Positions 1-6,706 of a stretch of DNA of 30,963 nucleotides are shown piece after piece. The position numbers and the translations under genes were made by a program. The notes beneath the pieces were generated by a model, which made no database searches, was not told where the DNA came from, and saw only the letters and a program-made list of their open reading frames with translations. How positions within the stretch are numbered: position 1 is the stretch's first letter; every line of letters starts with the position of its first letter. The DNA lies in the NCBI GenBank assembly GCA_002311865.1, contig DBZV01000067.1:2576-33538 (forward strand). The letters are read 5' to 3'. This DNA is from Dehalococcoidia bacterium UBA1151. Its GTDB lineage: Bacteria > Chloroflexota > Dehalococcoidia > Lucifugimonadales > Lucifugimonadaceae.

Positions 1-882
1 ATGGCGATCGTAGGCGAAGGCGATTTCAGGTACGAGTTGGACGAAACGTGGCCGAATATTCCGGAAGGCTGGGAGCTGAGTCTCTGCTCAGATGTCGCCG
101 TTGATTCCCGTGACCGCGTGTACGTCTTCAACCGTGGCATCCACTCCATCGCAATTTTCGACGCCGATTCTGGAGACTTCCTCAGCTCATGGGGTGAAGG
201 CAACTTCCGGGAACCGCACGGCATATTCATCGGCCCTGACGACTCGGTATATCTAACCGACCGGCAGGCCCACGTCATCACCAAACACACGCCAGAAGGC
301 GAAATTTTGATGGAGCTTGGGACGCGCGACTATGCCCAGGTCACGGTGGACAACCGTGGCAACCACGGCGAGCCTTTCTGCCAGCCCTCCGGTGTAGCCC
401 TCAACTCCGAAGGCAAGCTCTTCTGCTCTGATGGTTACGGCAACTACCGGGTGCACCGCTTCGCCGCGGATGGCACGCTCGAATTCAGCTGGGGCATGCC
501 CGGCAAGGGGCCGGGCGAGTTCGCACTGCTACATCAGGTGGCAATCGATGCTCGCGGACGGGTGCTTATCGCAGACCGTGAGAATCAGCGTGTCCAGATA
601 TTCGATCAGGACGGCGGGTTCATCGAAGAGTGGAACGATGATGTCCGGGGCCCTGGCGACTTCTACATCAAGGATGATGTGATCTTCATGGTAGAGCAGG
701 GCGCACCAACAGGCGTAACCGTGTTCGATCTGGACGGCAAGATCATCACTCGCTGGAGGGGCGCAGAGAACGGGACAGAGGCCCCGCACGGCATCTGGGC
801 CGACTCCAAAGGCAACCTGTTCATCGCAGAGATCGGACAGCCAGGCCACGGACAGCGCATGCGAAAGTACAACAAGATCTAG
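1..882 (+). CDS. NHL-repeat six-bladed beta-propeller protein
   Basis: A 293-residue protein made almost entirely of NHL-type repeats. Successive blades show the pattern 'G-I/V-A-hydrophobic-D...G-x-L/V-y-V-aD/r...n-R-I/V-q-x-F...G': for example 'VAVDSRDRVYVFNRG' near residue 32, 'IFIGPDDSVYLTDR' near 75, 'GVALNSEGKLFCSDGYGNYRV' split over 131-152, 'VAIDARGRVLIADRENQRV' near 180, and 'GIWADSKGNLFIAEIG' near 267. This resembles the lyase-type propeller of peptidyl-alpha-hydroxyglycine lyases and other NHL proteins, but the substrate cannot be read from sequence. No signal peptide is seen, so it is probably cytoplasmic. The window opens exactly at the ATG, so the start and any upstream partner cannot be checked. 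The gene converges on the HD-domain gene, with 12 bases between the stops. Confidence 0.8.
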   Translation: MAIVGEGDFRYELDETWPNIPEGWELSLCSDVAVDSRDRVYVFNRGIHSIAIFDADSGDFLSSWGEGNFREPHGIFIGPDDSVYLTDRQAHVITKHTPEGEILMELGTRDYAQVTVDNRGNHGEPFCQPSGVALNSEGKLFCSDGYGNYRVHRFAADGTLEFSWGMPGKGPGEFALLHQVAIDARGRVLIADRENQRVQIFDQDGGFIEEWNDDVRGPGDFYIKDDVIFMVEQGAPTGVTVFDLDGKIITRWRGAENGTEAPHGIWADSKGNLFIAEIGQPGHGQRMRKYNKI

Positions 883-894
883 CGGGGAAATTGA

Positions 895-1530
895 TCAAGT
901 CGAGATCGAGCCCTGCAGCAGCCCCTGCCGCCCCAGTCGCAGATAGTTGAGAGCCTCCAGAGTCCTGGGATGCGCCACTGTATCTTCTGAGATCAGTTGG
1001 ACCAGCAGTTTCTCCAGATACTGCTCAACAGCGATCTCTGCGCGCCCTCGGTAGGCAAGATCGCGCACCTCTTCCAGCCACGGATGCGCCAAGACTTTCT
1101 GCGGGTCGATCTTGTCCGCAAGAAACGTCAGCGTGCCCACGGGTCCGACGCTGGGCGCGTATGTGGTGTGCCAGGTGACCGCTTCCACAATGGCCGGATC
1201 ATCCACACCGCCCTCCTGCATCAGCCACAAGCCAGCCACCGGGCCATGCAATAGCTGCGGATCAGAACGCTCGACCAGGTCAGGCTCCCATCCCCGCCGT
1301 CCGGCTTCGGCCAGCAGCTCTTCTGGGTCGGTTGCCCAATAGAGGTCGTGCGCGGCGATTGCCAGATCGACACGTTCGGGATCTACTGCGTGTATTTCAC
1401 AGAGATCGGCACCAACCTCGCGTGAGCGGTGGATATGCGCTTGCAGACCCTCGGGAAGGTCGGTGAGCCGAGACTCGATCGCTTCGATCTCAGCCGAGAA
1501 GTCAGGCTGATCGAAGGCACGGGGATTCAA
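895..1530 (-). CDS. HD-domain hydrolase, YqeK-like
   Basis: A 211-residue HD-superfamily metal-dependent phosphohydrolase. The pattern matches the YqeK type (symmetrical diadenosine tetraphosphatase): an N-terminal histidine in 'QAHIHRSREVG' (H32/H34), the HD pair H61-D62 in 'IAAHDLYW', then 'LLHGPVAG' (H95), 'WHTTYAP' (H121) and 'LADKID' (D139). These are the metal ligands and active-site positions of the family, in order and at the usual spacing. Residues 145-211 are an alpha-helical tail. The start is TTG, overlapping the HIT gene stop as TTGA, so translation is probably coupled. It is the last gene of the minus-strand operon. A role in dinucleoside polyphosphate breakdown would fit its HIT neighbour, since HIT enzymes act on similar nucleotides; that link is inference. 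Confidence 0.75.
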   Translation of the reverse strand: MNPRAFDQPDFSAEIEAIESRLTDLPEGLQAHIHRSREVGADLCEIHAVDPERVDLAIAAHDLYWATDPEELLAEAGRRGWEPDLVERSDPQLLHGPVAGLWLMQEGGVDDPAIVEAVTWHTTYAPSVGPVGTLTFLADKIDPQKVLAHPWLEEVRDLAYRGRAEIAVEQYLEKLLVQLISEDTVAHPRTLEALNYLRLGRQGLLQGSIST

Positions 1531-1880
1531 CTGACCATTCCGCCGAGTTGCTCTCCTCCCAGCAGATGCATGTGAAGGTGATCGACGGATTGGTCTGCGT
1601 CTGGACCCTGGTTGATCACGAGGCGATACCCGGTGGCGTCCAGGCCACCGCGCTCCGCGATCTGACTTGCCGCGAGAGCGAGACGGCCAATAAGTGCCGC
1701 CCGCGTTTCATCGTAGTCCACGATGAACTCGACGTGCTCGGTCGGGATCACAACTATGTGAGTTGCCGCGACGGGCTGTATATCCTGGAACGCCACAACG
1801 TGATCGTCACGATGCAGGATGTTGGCGGACAATTCACCTGCCACAATCTGGCAAAAGATGCAGACGGGGTCAGCGGCCAC
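1527..1880 (-). CDS. HIT family nucleotide hydrolase/transferase
   Basis: A 117-residue HIT (histidine triad) protein with the usual start 'CIFCQIVAGE' (CxxC at residues 7 and 10), the core 'HIVVIPTEH', and the triad 'HLHMHLLGG' with H101, H103 and H105. Family members hydrolyse nucleoside phosphoramidates or dinucleoside polyphosphates. The open frame extends upstream to 2030, but those 50 residues lie inside the acyl-CoA dehydrogenase gene and have no HIT similarity. The GTG at 1880 forms a TAGTG overlap with the upstream stop and gives a normal HIT length, so I take it as the start. The gene ends in a TTGA overlap with the HD-domain gene. It lacks extra domains and is probably a cytoplasmic dimer. 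Confidence 0.85.
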   Translation of the reverse strand: MAADPVCIFCQIVAGELSANILHRDDHVVAFQDIQPVAATHIVVIPTEHVEFIVDYDETRAALIGRLALAASQIAERGGLDATGYRLVINQGPDADQSVDHLHMHLLGGEQLGGMVS

Positions 1881-3016
1881 TACAGGCCCATCTGTGCGGC
1901 GATGATCTGCCGATGGTGATTCGCGTCGCCGAACATCACTCTTGCCGACGCAGCGCGGCGAGAGAAGATTTGCAGATCGTGCTCCTGCGTGAAGCCAATC
2001 GCACCATGCATCTGGTGCGCCCCATAGCAAATGTCGGGGAACTTCTCGCTCATATACGCCTTTGCGGTGGCTAAATCGTGCTCGTAGTCTTTGGCCTCGG
2101 CGATCTTCCAGATGGCTTTGTAGGTCAATTGCCTGCCCACTTCAAGATCGGTCGCCATCTCTGAAGTGCGGTGTTGCACCGCCTGGAACGTTCCGATGGC
2201 CCGCCCGAACTGCGAACGTTCTTTTACGTAGTCAATCGTCATATCAACGGCTTTTCGTGAACCACCCAGCATCTCAGCACACTTGGCGGCGGTCGATACA
2301 TCCAGAATTCGCTTGAGCGCAGGCCAACCCTCACCCACTTCGCCAAGCACGGCTTCAGGCGGCACAACAACGTCCTCAAAGTCCACTTCTCCGAAGCGGT
2401 CATCCGAGATGGAGTCCAACTCTTTGATCGCCGAACTGTCCAGCTGTTTTGCGTCAACAAGAAAAAGCGTCAGCGAATCCTCAGGTGCGCCATCCTGCGA
2501 TGTTCGCGCGGCGAAAATGAACAGATTAGCCCCCGACGCGCCAGGCACGAACACTTTCGTGCCGCCGAGTGCCCAACCGTCCTCAGCACGCGTTGCAGTG
2601 GCCTGAACAACGCCGGGATCCCATTCGGCGCTGCCTTCCAGAAACGCCAGAGCTGTGACCAGGTCGCCATCGACCAGTCGAGGCAAGAATTCCTGCTTCT
2701 GCTTATCGGACCCAAATTCAGATATCGCGGTTGCCCCGGTGACAGCAGACGAGAAGAACGGGCCGGGCAGGGCAGTGGCGCCCATCTCTTCAAGAAGAAT
2801 GGCCATTTCGATCAGCGACATTCCGGCGCCGCCATCTGACTCAGGTACCAGCAGTCCAGTCCAGCCCATCTCTGCCAACGACTTCCAAATCTCCTCACTG
2901 GAGCCCGTCTCATGCGATTCCATTTCACGCACGTAATCGGAGTCGATGTTCTCGGTCATGAAGTCACGAGCCGAGTTGCGAATCAGTTGTTGTATGTCTG
3001 TAAGACTGAGATCCAT
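1880..3016 (-). CDS. Acyl-CoA dehydrogenase, apparently non-catalytic partner subunit
   Basis: A 378-residue acyl-CoA dehydrogenase fold. The FAD-contact segment 'RSQFGRAIGTFQAVQH' (267-282) and 'HQMHGAIGFTQEHDL' (334-348) are clear. Neither known position for the catalytic glutamate holds one: the helix-G site reads 'RILDVSTAAKC' (236-246), and the C-terminal site, usually E-G-T, reads 'FGDANHHR' (362-369). Family knowledge: alpha2beta2 acyl-CoA dehydrogenases such as mycobacterial ChsE4-ChsE5 pair one subunit carrying the base with one lacking it. The upstream gene supplies the complementary motifs, so I infer a heteromer. The start is ATG 3016, ten bases after the upstream stop and preceded by GGCAGGT; the longer frame to 3142 would overlap the upstream gene. 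The substrate is unknown. Confidence 0.85.
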   Translation of the reverse strand: MDLSLTDIQQLIRNSARDFMTENIDSDYVREMESHETGSSEEIWKSLAEMGWTGLLVPESDGGAGMSLIEMAILLEEMGATALPGPFFSSAVTGATAISEFGSDKQKQEFLPRLVDGDLVTALAFLEGSAEWDPGVVQATATRAEDGWALGGTKVFVPGASGANLFIFAARTSQDGAPEDSLTLFLVDAKQLDSSAIKELDSISDDRFGEVDFEDVVVPPEAVLGEVGEGWPALKRILDVSTAAKCAEMLGGSRKAVDMTIDYVKERSQFGRAIGTFQAVQHRTSEMATDLEVGRQLTYKAIWKIAEAKDYEHDLATAKAYMSEKFPDICYGAHQMHGAIGFTQEHDLQIFSRRAASARVMFGDANHHRQIIAAQMGL

Positions 3017-3026
3017 ACCTGCCCAA

Positions 3027-4202
3027 CTAGCCTCGAGGCAGCCCGAGTCCACGTGTCGCAATGATGTTTTTCTGAATTTCTGTGGTGCCGGCAAAGATTG
3101 TGTAGGCAACCGTACCCAGCTGTGCATCCAGCATGCGTCCATCTAGTTGCGATAGATAAGAACCCGGCCGGAGCTGTCCGTACATGCCCAGCAGGTCTAC
3201 GCCGAAACGATGAACGTCCTGCACAAGGCGGGTTCCCAGGGTCTTGGCCATTGAGGCCTCTTTATTAGGGATCTCGCCTCGTGATTGCATGTCTGCAACC
3301 TCGTAGGCAACGCCCCGTGTGGCATCAACCTGTATCTGGAGATCGATCAGTCTTCGTCGCGTGTCCGGGTCTTCGCTCAGCGGCCTGCCGGAGACCCCGT
3401 TCGTGCCCTTTGCGTATTCGATGAGTTCGTCAAGAGTCCGCTGGGCCTGCGCCGGATAATCGATACCCGACCGCTCAAAGTCGAGCAGTGTGGCGGCTAC
3501 GTACCATCCCCGGTTCTCCTCGCCCACCAGATTGGCCTTGGGAACTCTCACTTCATCAAAAAATACTTGGTTGAACCCATGATGGCCCGCCATGTTGATG
3601 ATGGGCTCAATCCTGATCCCCGGAACGTCTATTTCTGAGAGCAGAAAACTGATACCGCGATGCTTTGGGGCGTCTGGATCAGTCCGAACCAGGAAGAATA
3701 TGTGGTCGGCGCGATGGGCCTGTGATGTCCATATTTTCGAACCGGTCACAACGTAGTGGTCGCCATCGTCCACGGCGCGCATCTGCAGTGACGCGAGGTC
3801 TGAGCCAGAATCTGGCTCCGAGTAGCCCTGACACCACTGCACTTCGCCCCTGGCGATTGGCGGCAAGTACTCTCTACGCTGCTCTTCTGAACCGTGAACC
3901 ATCAGGGTTGGCGCGAGCATCCGGGTTCCGAAGCCGTCTCGTCCGGGTACGGAGTGGTAGACCATCTCCTCTGTGAAAATAACCTGTTTCATCATTGAAG
4001 CACCCTGGCCACCGTACTCGACCGGCCAGTGAAGGGTCAGCCAGCCTTTCTCAGCGAGCATATGTCGAACTTCAAGGGCCTTGGCCCAATCCTCATCCGA
4101 ACCGCCTTCAGAGACGCTCTTGTAGTCATCGTCAAGCTCATCGATCCAATCGACGAGTTCTGCGCGGAAATCTTCTTCTTCGGGGGTAAATTCGTATCGC
4201 AT
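3027..4202 (-). CDS. Acyl-CoA dehydrogenase, catalytic-type subunit
   Basis: A 391-residue acyl-CoA dehydrogenase that forms an alpha,beta-double bond in an acyl-CoA using FAD, probably passing electrons to ETF. Motifs in order: 'WPVEYGGQG' (59-67), 'QGYSEPDSGSDLASLQMRA' (125-143), 'IWTSQAHRADHIFFLVR' (157-173), 'LDFERSGI' with E243 at the helix-G catalytic-base position used by long-chain and isovaleryl enzymes, and the C-terminal 'FAGTTEIQKNIIATRGLG' (370-387). The 'RxxFG...fQ' FAD-contact segment is missing: the region reads 'YAKGTNGVSGRPLSEDP' (263-279). The partner gene has that segment and lacks the base, so the pair looks complementary. The ATG at 4202 lies nine bases after the upstream stop. 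The acyl substrate (fatty, steroid-like or other) cannot be decided. Confidence 0.9.
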   Translation of the reverse strand: MRYEFTPEEEDFRAELVDWIDELDDDYKSVSEGGSDEDWAKALEVRHMLAEKGWLTLHWPVEYGGQGASMMKQVIFTEEMVYHSVPGRDGFGTRMLAPTLMVHGSEEQRREYLPPIARGEVQWCQGYSEPDSGSDLASLQMRAVDDGDHYVVTGSKIWTSQAHRADHIFFLVRTDPDAPKHRGISFLLSEIDVPGIRIEPIINMAGHHGFNQVFFDEVRVPKANLVGEENRGWYVAATLLDFERSGIDYPAQAQRTLDELIEYAKGTNGVSGRPLSEDPDTRRRLIDLQIQVDATRGVAYEVADMQSRGEIPNKEASMAKTLGTRLVQDVHRFGVDLLGMYGQLRPGSYLSQLDGRMLDAQLGTVAYTIFAGTTEIQKNIIATRGLGLPRG

Positions 4203-4211
4203 GAATTTGTC

Positions 4212-4448
4212 TCAGGCCGAAACGGATAGACAGGAAACTGTCTTTGCTATTCCGGGGATCTGATGAAGCTCCTCGCTTATCAGATCGCCGAGAGCCGGCA
4301 AGTCTTTCGCTTCAACTACAGCGACAATATCGTATGGACCGGTCACGGGATCAACCCGTTTCATCTCGCCCATTTTTGAGAGTGCCTGTGCCACTTCCGT
4401 GGTCCGACCCACAACTGTTTCGATCAAAATATACGCTCGTGTTGCCAT
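4212..4448 (-). CDS. Stand-alone AsnC/Lrp ligand-binding (RAM) domain protein
   Basis: A 78-residue protein consisting only of the RAM (regulation of amino acid metabolism) domain that forms the C-terminal half of Lrp/AsnC regulators: 'AYILIETVVGRTTEVAQAL', 'MKRVDPVTGPYDIVAVVEA', then 'LGDLISEELHQIPGIAKTVS'. The 'vtGpYDivavve' stretch is typical. There is no helix-turn-helix, so it cannot bind DNA by itself. Stand-alone RAM proteins form dimers and larger rings that bind small ligands. I chose ATG 4448 over the longer frame to 4490 because GGAGAG (complement of 4455-4460) sits just upstream. It is the first gene of the acyl-CoA dehydrogenase operon and may sense a metabolite of that pathway or modulate a partner regulator; that role is inference. 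Confidence 0.85.
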   Translation of the reverse strand: MATRAYILIETVVGRTTEVAQALSKMGEMKRVDPVTGPYDIVAVVEAKDLPALGDLISEELHQIPGIAKTVSCLSVSA

Positions 4449-4578
4449 GATCTTCTCTCCACATCTGAGTCGCCAAAACCCGTTCCTCAAAACGTTTCGC
4501 AGGCAGACTCAACGCGCTATTGGTATTCAATGGCTGCGCAATACTAGGGGCATATTGAAAATTGTGTCAACGCGAAAA

Positions 4579-4602
4579 CGGGCAGGAGACCTCTCCCACC
4601 CG
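4579..4602 (-). terminator. Terminator-like hairpin after the XRE gene
   Basis: Outer arms CGGG (4579-4582) and CCCG (4599-4602) and inner arms GGAG (4585-4588) and CTCC (4593-4596) pair, with a CA/CA internal mismatch and a four-base loop. Read on the minus strand the stem is followed by CGTTTTCGCG, a short U-run. It lies 28 bases past the XRE stop codon. The T-run is only four long, so termination strength is uncertain. Confidence 0.5.
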
Positions 4603-4629
4603 CTGGTGCGATCAACTCAACAAACAAAT

Positions 4630-5094
4630 TTACATAGGAACTTCACGTCGAGACATTCCGCCGGGGCTGGATACGCTCGAGTGTGAACTTCCCTGGTGGA
4701 CGGGGACTGCCGGTGCCGATTCCGTTCCCGGTTGAGTAGATGGGGCGGCAGGTGGGAACAGGCCCTGGTAAGTGCGCGTTTCTGATATCGCAGTAGGGGC
4801 AGGATCCCTTATGGGCTCTGGCGTGGCTGGAACTAATGGCTGCTGGAGCCGGGTTTGGTTCAGCAGATCTCCTGAGCCGGGGTTAAATCCCGTGCTCATC
4901 GCGATCATGTTCAGAAGCGTGTTTGAGGCGCCGCGAGGCTCGTAAACCCCGGTCTCCCACTCGCTAACAGTCTGTTGACGAACTCCCAACTGGTTGGAAA
5001 ATGCATTCTGAGAAAGCTTCAAATACTTTCTTAGCGCGCGGATGGTTTCTTTGTTCCAGTGAAGGTGGGCGGCGGAGTCAAATGCAGTTGTCAT
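4630..5094 (-). CDS. XRE-family helix-turn-helix protein with proline-rich tail
   Basis: A 154-residue protein. Residues 13-72 form an XRE/Cro-type helix-turn-helix: 'WNKETIRALRKYLKLSQNAF', then 'LGVRQQTVSEWETGVYEPRG' (recognition helix around QQTVSEWE), then 'LLNMIAMSTGF'. From about residue 85 the chain becomes a low-complexity tail rich in Pro, Ser, Thr and Ala ('PATPEPIRDPAPTAIS', 'PPAAPSTQPGTESAPAVPV') with no recognisable domain. The ATG at 5094 is followed at once by a normal N-terminus. A 12-base perfect palindrome at 5129-5140 lies 35 bases upstream, a plausible self-operator. A terminator-like hairpin follows the gene, so it seems to be monocistronic. Targets are unknown; the tail may be a flexible or interaction region. 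Confidence 0.8.
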   Translation of the reverse strand: MTTAFDSAAHLHWNKETIRALRKYLKLSQNAFSNQLGVRQQTVSEWETGVYEPRGASNTLLNMIAMSTGFNPGSGDLLNQTRLQQPLVPATPEPIRDPAPTAISETRTYQGLFPPAAPSTQPGTESAPAVPVHQGSSHSSVSSPGGMSRREVPM

Positions 5095-5128
5095 GCATTC
5101 AACCTAACTGGTTTGGAGTCGATATACA

Positions 5129-5140
5129 AAGAACGTTCTT
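5129..5140. promoter_or_regulatory. Perfect 12-bp palindrome upstream of the XRE gene
   Basis: AAGAACGTTCTT is its own reverse complement. It lies 35 bases upstream of the XRE start codon, where an autoregulatory operator would be expected. The contiguous GAACGTTC differs from the Gram-positive LexA box (GAAC-N4-GTTC), so I do not call it an SOS box. Confidence 0.4.
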
Positions 5141-5197
5141 GTCCCATTTCCGCTAATTTCTGAACAGCTGCCCAGAACCTCAGCCCAAAACTTCAAG

Positions 5198-6487
5198 CTA
5201 AAACTTCAGACTCTCCAAAAATACCTTCTCATCCTTGAACGGCCCAACCAGAGACAGCGCCAACTTATTGCTACGCACCACTCGATGAGCAGCTCTTTTA
5301 ATATCGTCCATTGTTACGGCATCCACCGCAGCGATAGTGTCTTCCACCGTCTCAACGCGCCGCCTGATGAGCTGTTGCGCTCCCATCGTCATTGCGACCG
5401 TGCGGCTCTCTTCCATCCGAAGCATGGTGCGGCCCTTGCTGAGCCGCTTGGCTTTGGCCAGCTCCTCCTCAGTAATGCCGTCCCACAGCTTCACGAGCTC
5501 ATCCACGATCACTTTTACGGCCTCCGGTGCTCGGGGAGGATCAACCCCCCCGTAGATCCCCAGTCCGCCTGCGTCGGCGTAGGCTGAAACACCGCTACCA
5601 ATCGCGTATGCAAGCCCACGCTTCTCGCGAACCTCCTCAAACAATCGACTACTCATCCCTTCGCCAAGCGTCACGGAGAGGAGCCGGAGTGCAAAGCGGT
5701 CTTCATCGCTGGATGAAAATCCGTGGAGTCCCATAGCGAGGTGACCCTGCTCTGTGGGTCGATACTCGATGTTCAAGGCCGGACCATTGAGATTGTCTTC
5801 CACCGGGTACCAAGGAACGGACTCGCGATCTGGCCATTCTCCAAGCATTGTTGAGACCTTATCGACGACATCCTCATGCTCGACGCCACCGGCCACCGCA
5901 ACAACGGTGTTGGTGGGCACATACTGTGTGGCCATATACCCGAGCATCGCTTCGCGGCTGACTGCGCCAACAGACTCTTCTGACCCTGCGATATCCCGGC
6001 CAAACGCCTGATCCGGCCACAGCAACCCATCAAGGATGGTGTCTGCATGAGAACCCGGGTCATCATGTGACGCCCGAATCTCCTCGTACACAACGTTCTT
6101 TTCCTTGGCGATATCCTCCTCGCGGAACAGCGGATCCTTCACCATGTCTGTGAGAACATCCATTCCTTCAACCCAGCTGGTGCTGGGAACACGGCACCAG
6201 TAGCCAGTCATTTCCCGGTCGGTAAACGCGTTGAGCACGCCACCAACGCCTTCAACTACTTCACTGATTTCAGATGGGGTGGGCCGTTTGTTGGTGCCCT
6301 TAAACAGGAGATGCTCAAAGAGATGGGATGAGCCTGCCAATTCATCATTTTCATAGCGAGATCCAGCACCAAATAACAGGACTATGCTGACGGCGTTGGT
6401 GTGAGCAAGTGTGCTGGTCTGAATGCGGAGACCGCTGTCCAGCGTGGTCAACTCGTGCTCGGGGGAACCTAATTTCGGTGCAGACAT
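5198..6487 (-). CDS. M16 family zinc metallopeptidase
   Basis: A 429-residue pitrilysin/mitochondrial-processing-peptidase-like protease. The inverted zinc motif HxxEH is 'HLFEHLLFKGT' (H55, E58, H59), and the third ligand E135 lies 76 residues on in 'KNVVYEEIRA', exactly the family spacing. The C-terminal half has the paired-domain signature 'LFEEVREKRGLAYAIGSG', so both M16 half-domains are present in one chain. The start is ATG 6487, with GGAGAG at the complement of 6491-6496; the longer frame to 6820 would overlap the divergent gene and adds nothing recognisable. No signal peptide is seen. An imperfect tandem duplication (AAAACTTCA at 5187-5195 and 5200-5208) straddles the stop codon. It probably cleaves short peptides; the substrate is unknown. 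Confidence 0.9.
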   Translation of the reverse strand: MSAPKLGSPEHELTTLDSGLRIQTSTLAHTNAVSIVLLFGAGSRYENDELAGSSHLFEHLLFKGTNKRPTPSEISEVVEGVGGVLNAFTDREMTGYWCRVPSTSWVEGMDVLTDMVKDPLFREEDIAKEKNVVYEEIRASHDDPGSHADTILDGLLWPDQAFGRDIAGSEESVGAVSREAMLGYMATQYVPTNTVVAVAGGVEHEDVVDKVSTMLGEWPDRESVPWYPVEDNLNGPALNIEYRPTEQGHLAMGLHGFSSSDEDRFALRLLSVTLGEGMSSRLFEEVREKRGLAYAIGSGVSAYADAGGLGIYGGVDPPRAPEAVKVIVDELVKLWDGITEEELAKAKRLSKGRTMLRMEESRTVAMTMGAQQLIRRRVETVEDTIAAVDAVTMDDIKRAAHRVVRSNKLALSLVGPFKDEKVFLESLKF

Positions 6488-6594
6488 GAACTCTCCAGGT
6501 GGGAAATGTGGACGCATGAACGCGCTATCCCCAAGCCTATTGCCGGACAGGTGACTGGTCAACGACGTGTTCAAGGTGGTCCGCGACCCAGCCG

Positions 6595-6604
6595 AGTACG
6601 TACT
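6595..6604. repeat. 10-bp palindrome nested in a larger inverted repeat
   Basis: AGTACGTACT is a perfect palindrome. It sits inside a wider inverted repeat, ACCCAG (6586-6591) and CTGGGT (6603-6608). It lies in the 219-base region between the divergent M16 and GT39-DUF2298 genes, so it may be an operator, but nothing else supports that. Confidence 0.3.
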
Positions 6605-6668
6605 GGGTATGAGATCGAAATTTAACCGGTTCACCTGAACGATTGCACCACTTACCGGGTACCGTTTC

Positions 6669-6686
6669 CTATCTGAGCGCAGATAG
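6669..6686. promoter_or_regulatory. Inverted repeat just upstream of the GT39-DUF2298 gene
   Basis: Arms CTATCTG (6669-6675) and CAGATAG (6680-6686) are perfect reverse complements around a four-base AGCG centre. The element ends 20 bases before the ATG at 6707. It could be an operator or a hairpin in a short leader. A possible -10 hexamer, TAGTAT, follows at 6697-6702, too close to the ATG for a normal leader. Confidence 0.35.
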
Positions 6687-6706
6687 AATTCGCCGATAGT
6701 ATTTGA

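Noticed and set aside
4579..4602. Hairpin considered as part of a CRISPR or repeat array
   Set aside because: It occurs once, with no regularly spaced copies; the position after the XRE gene suits a terminator.
5129..5140. LexA/SOS box
   Set aside because: The arms GAAC and GTTC abut with no four-base spacer, unlike known SOS boxes, and no SOS gene follows.
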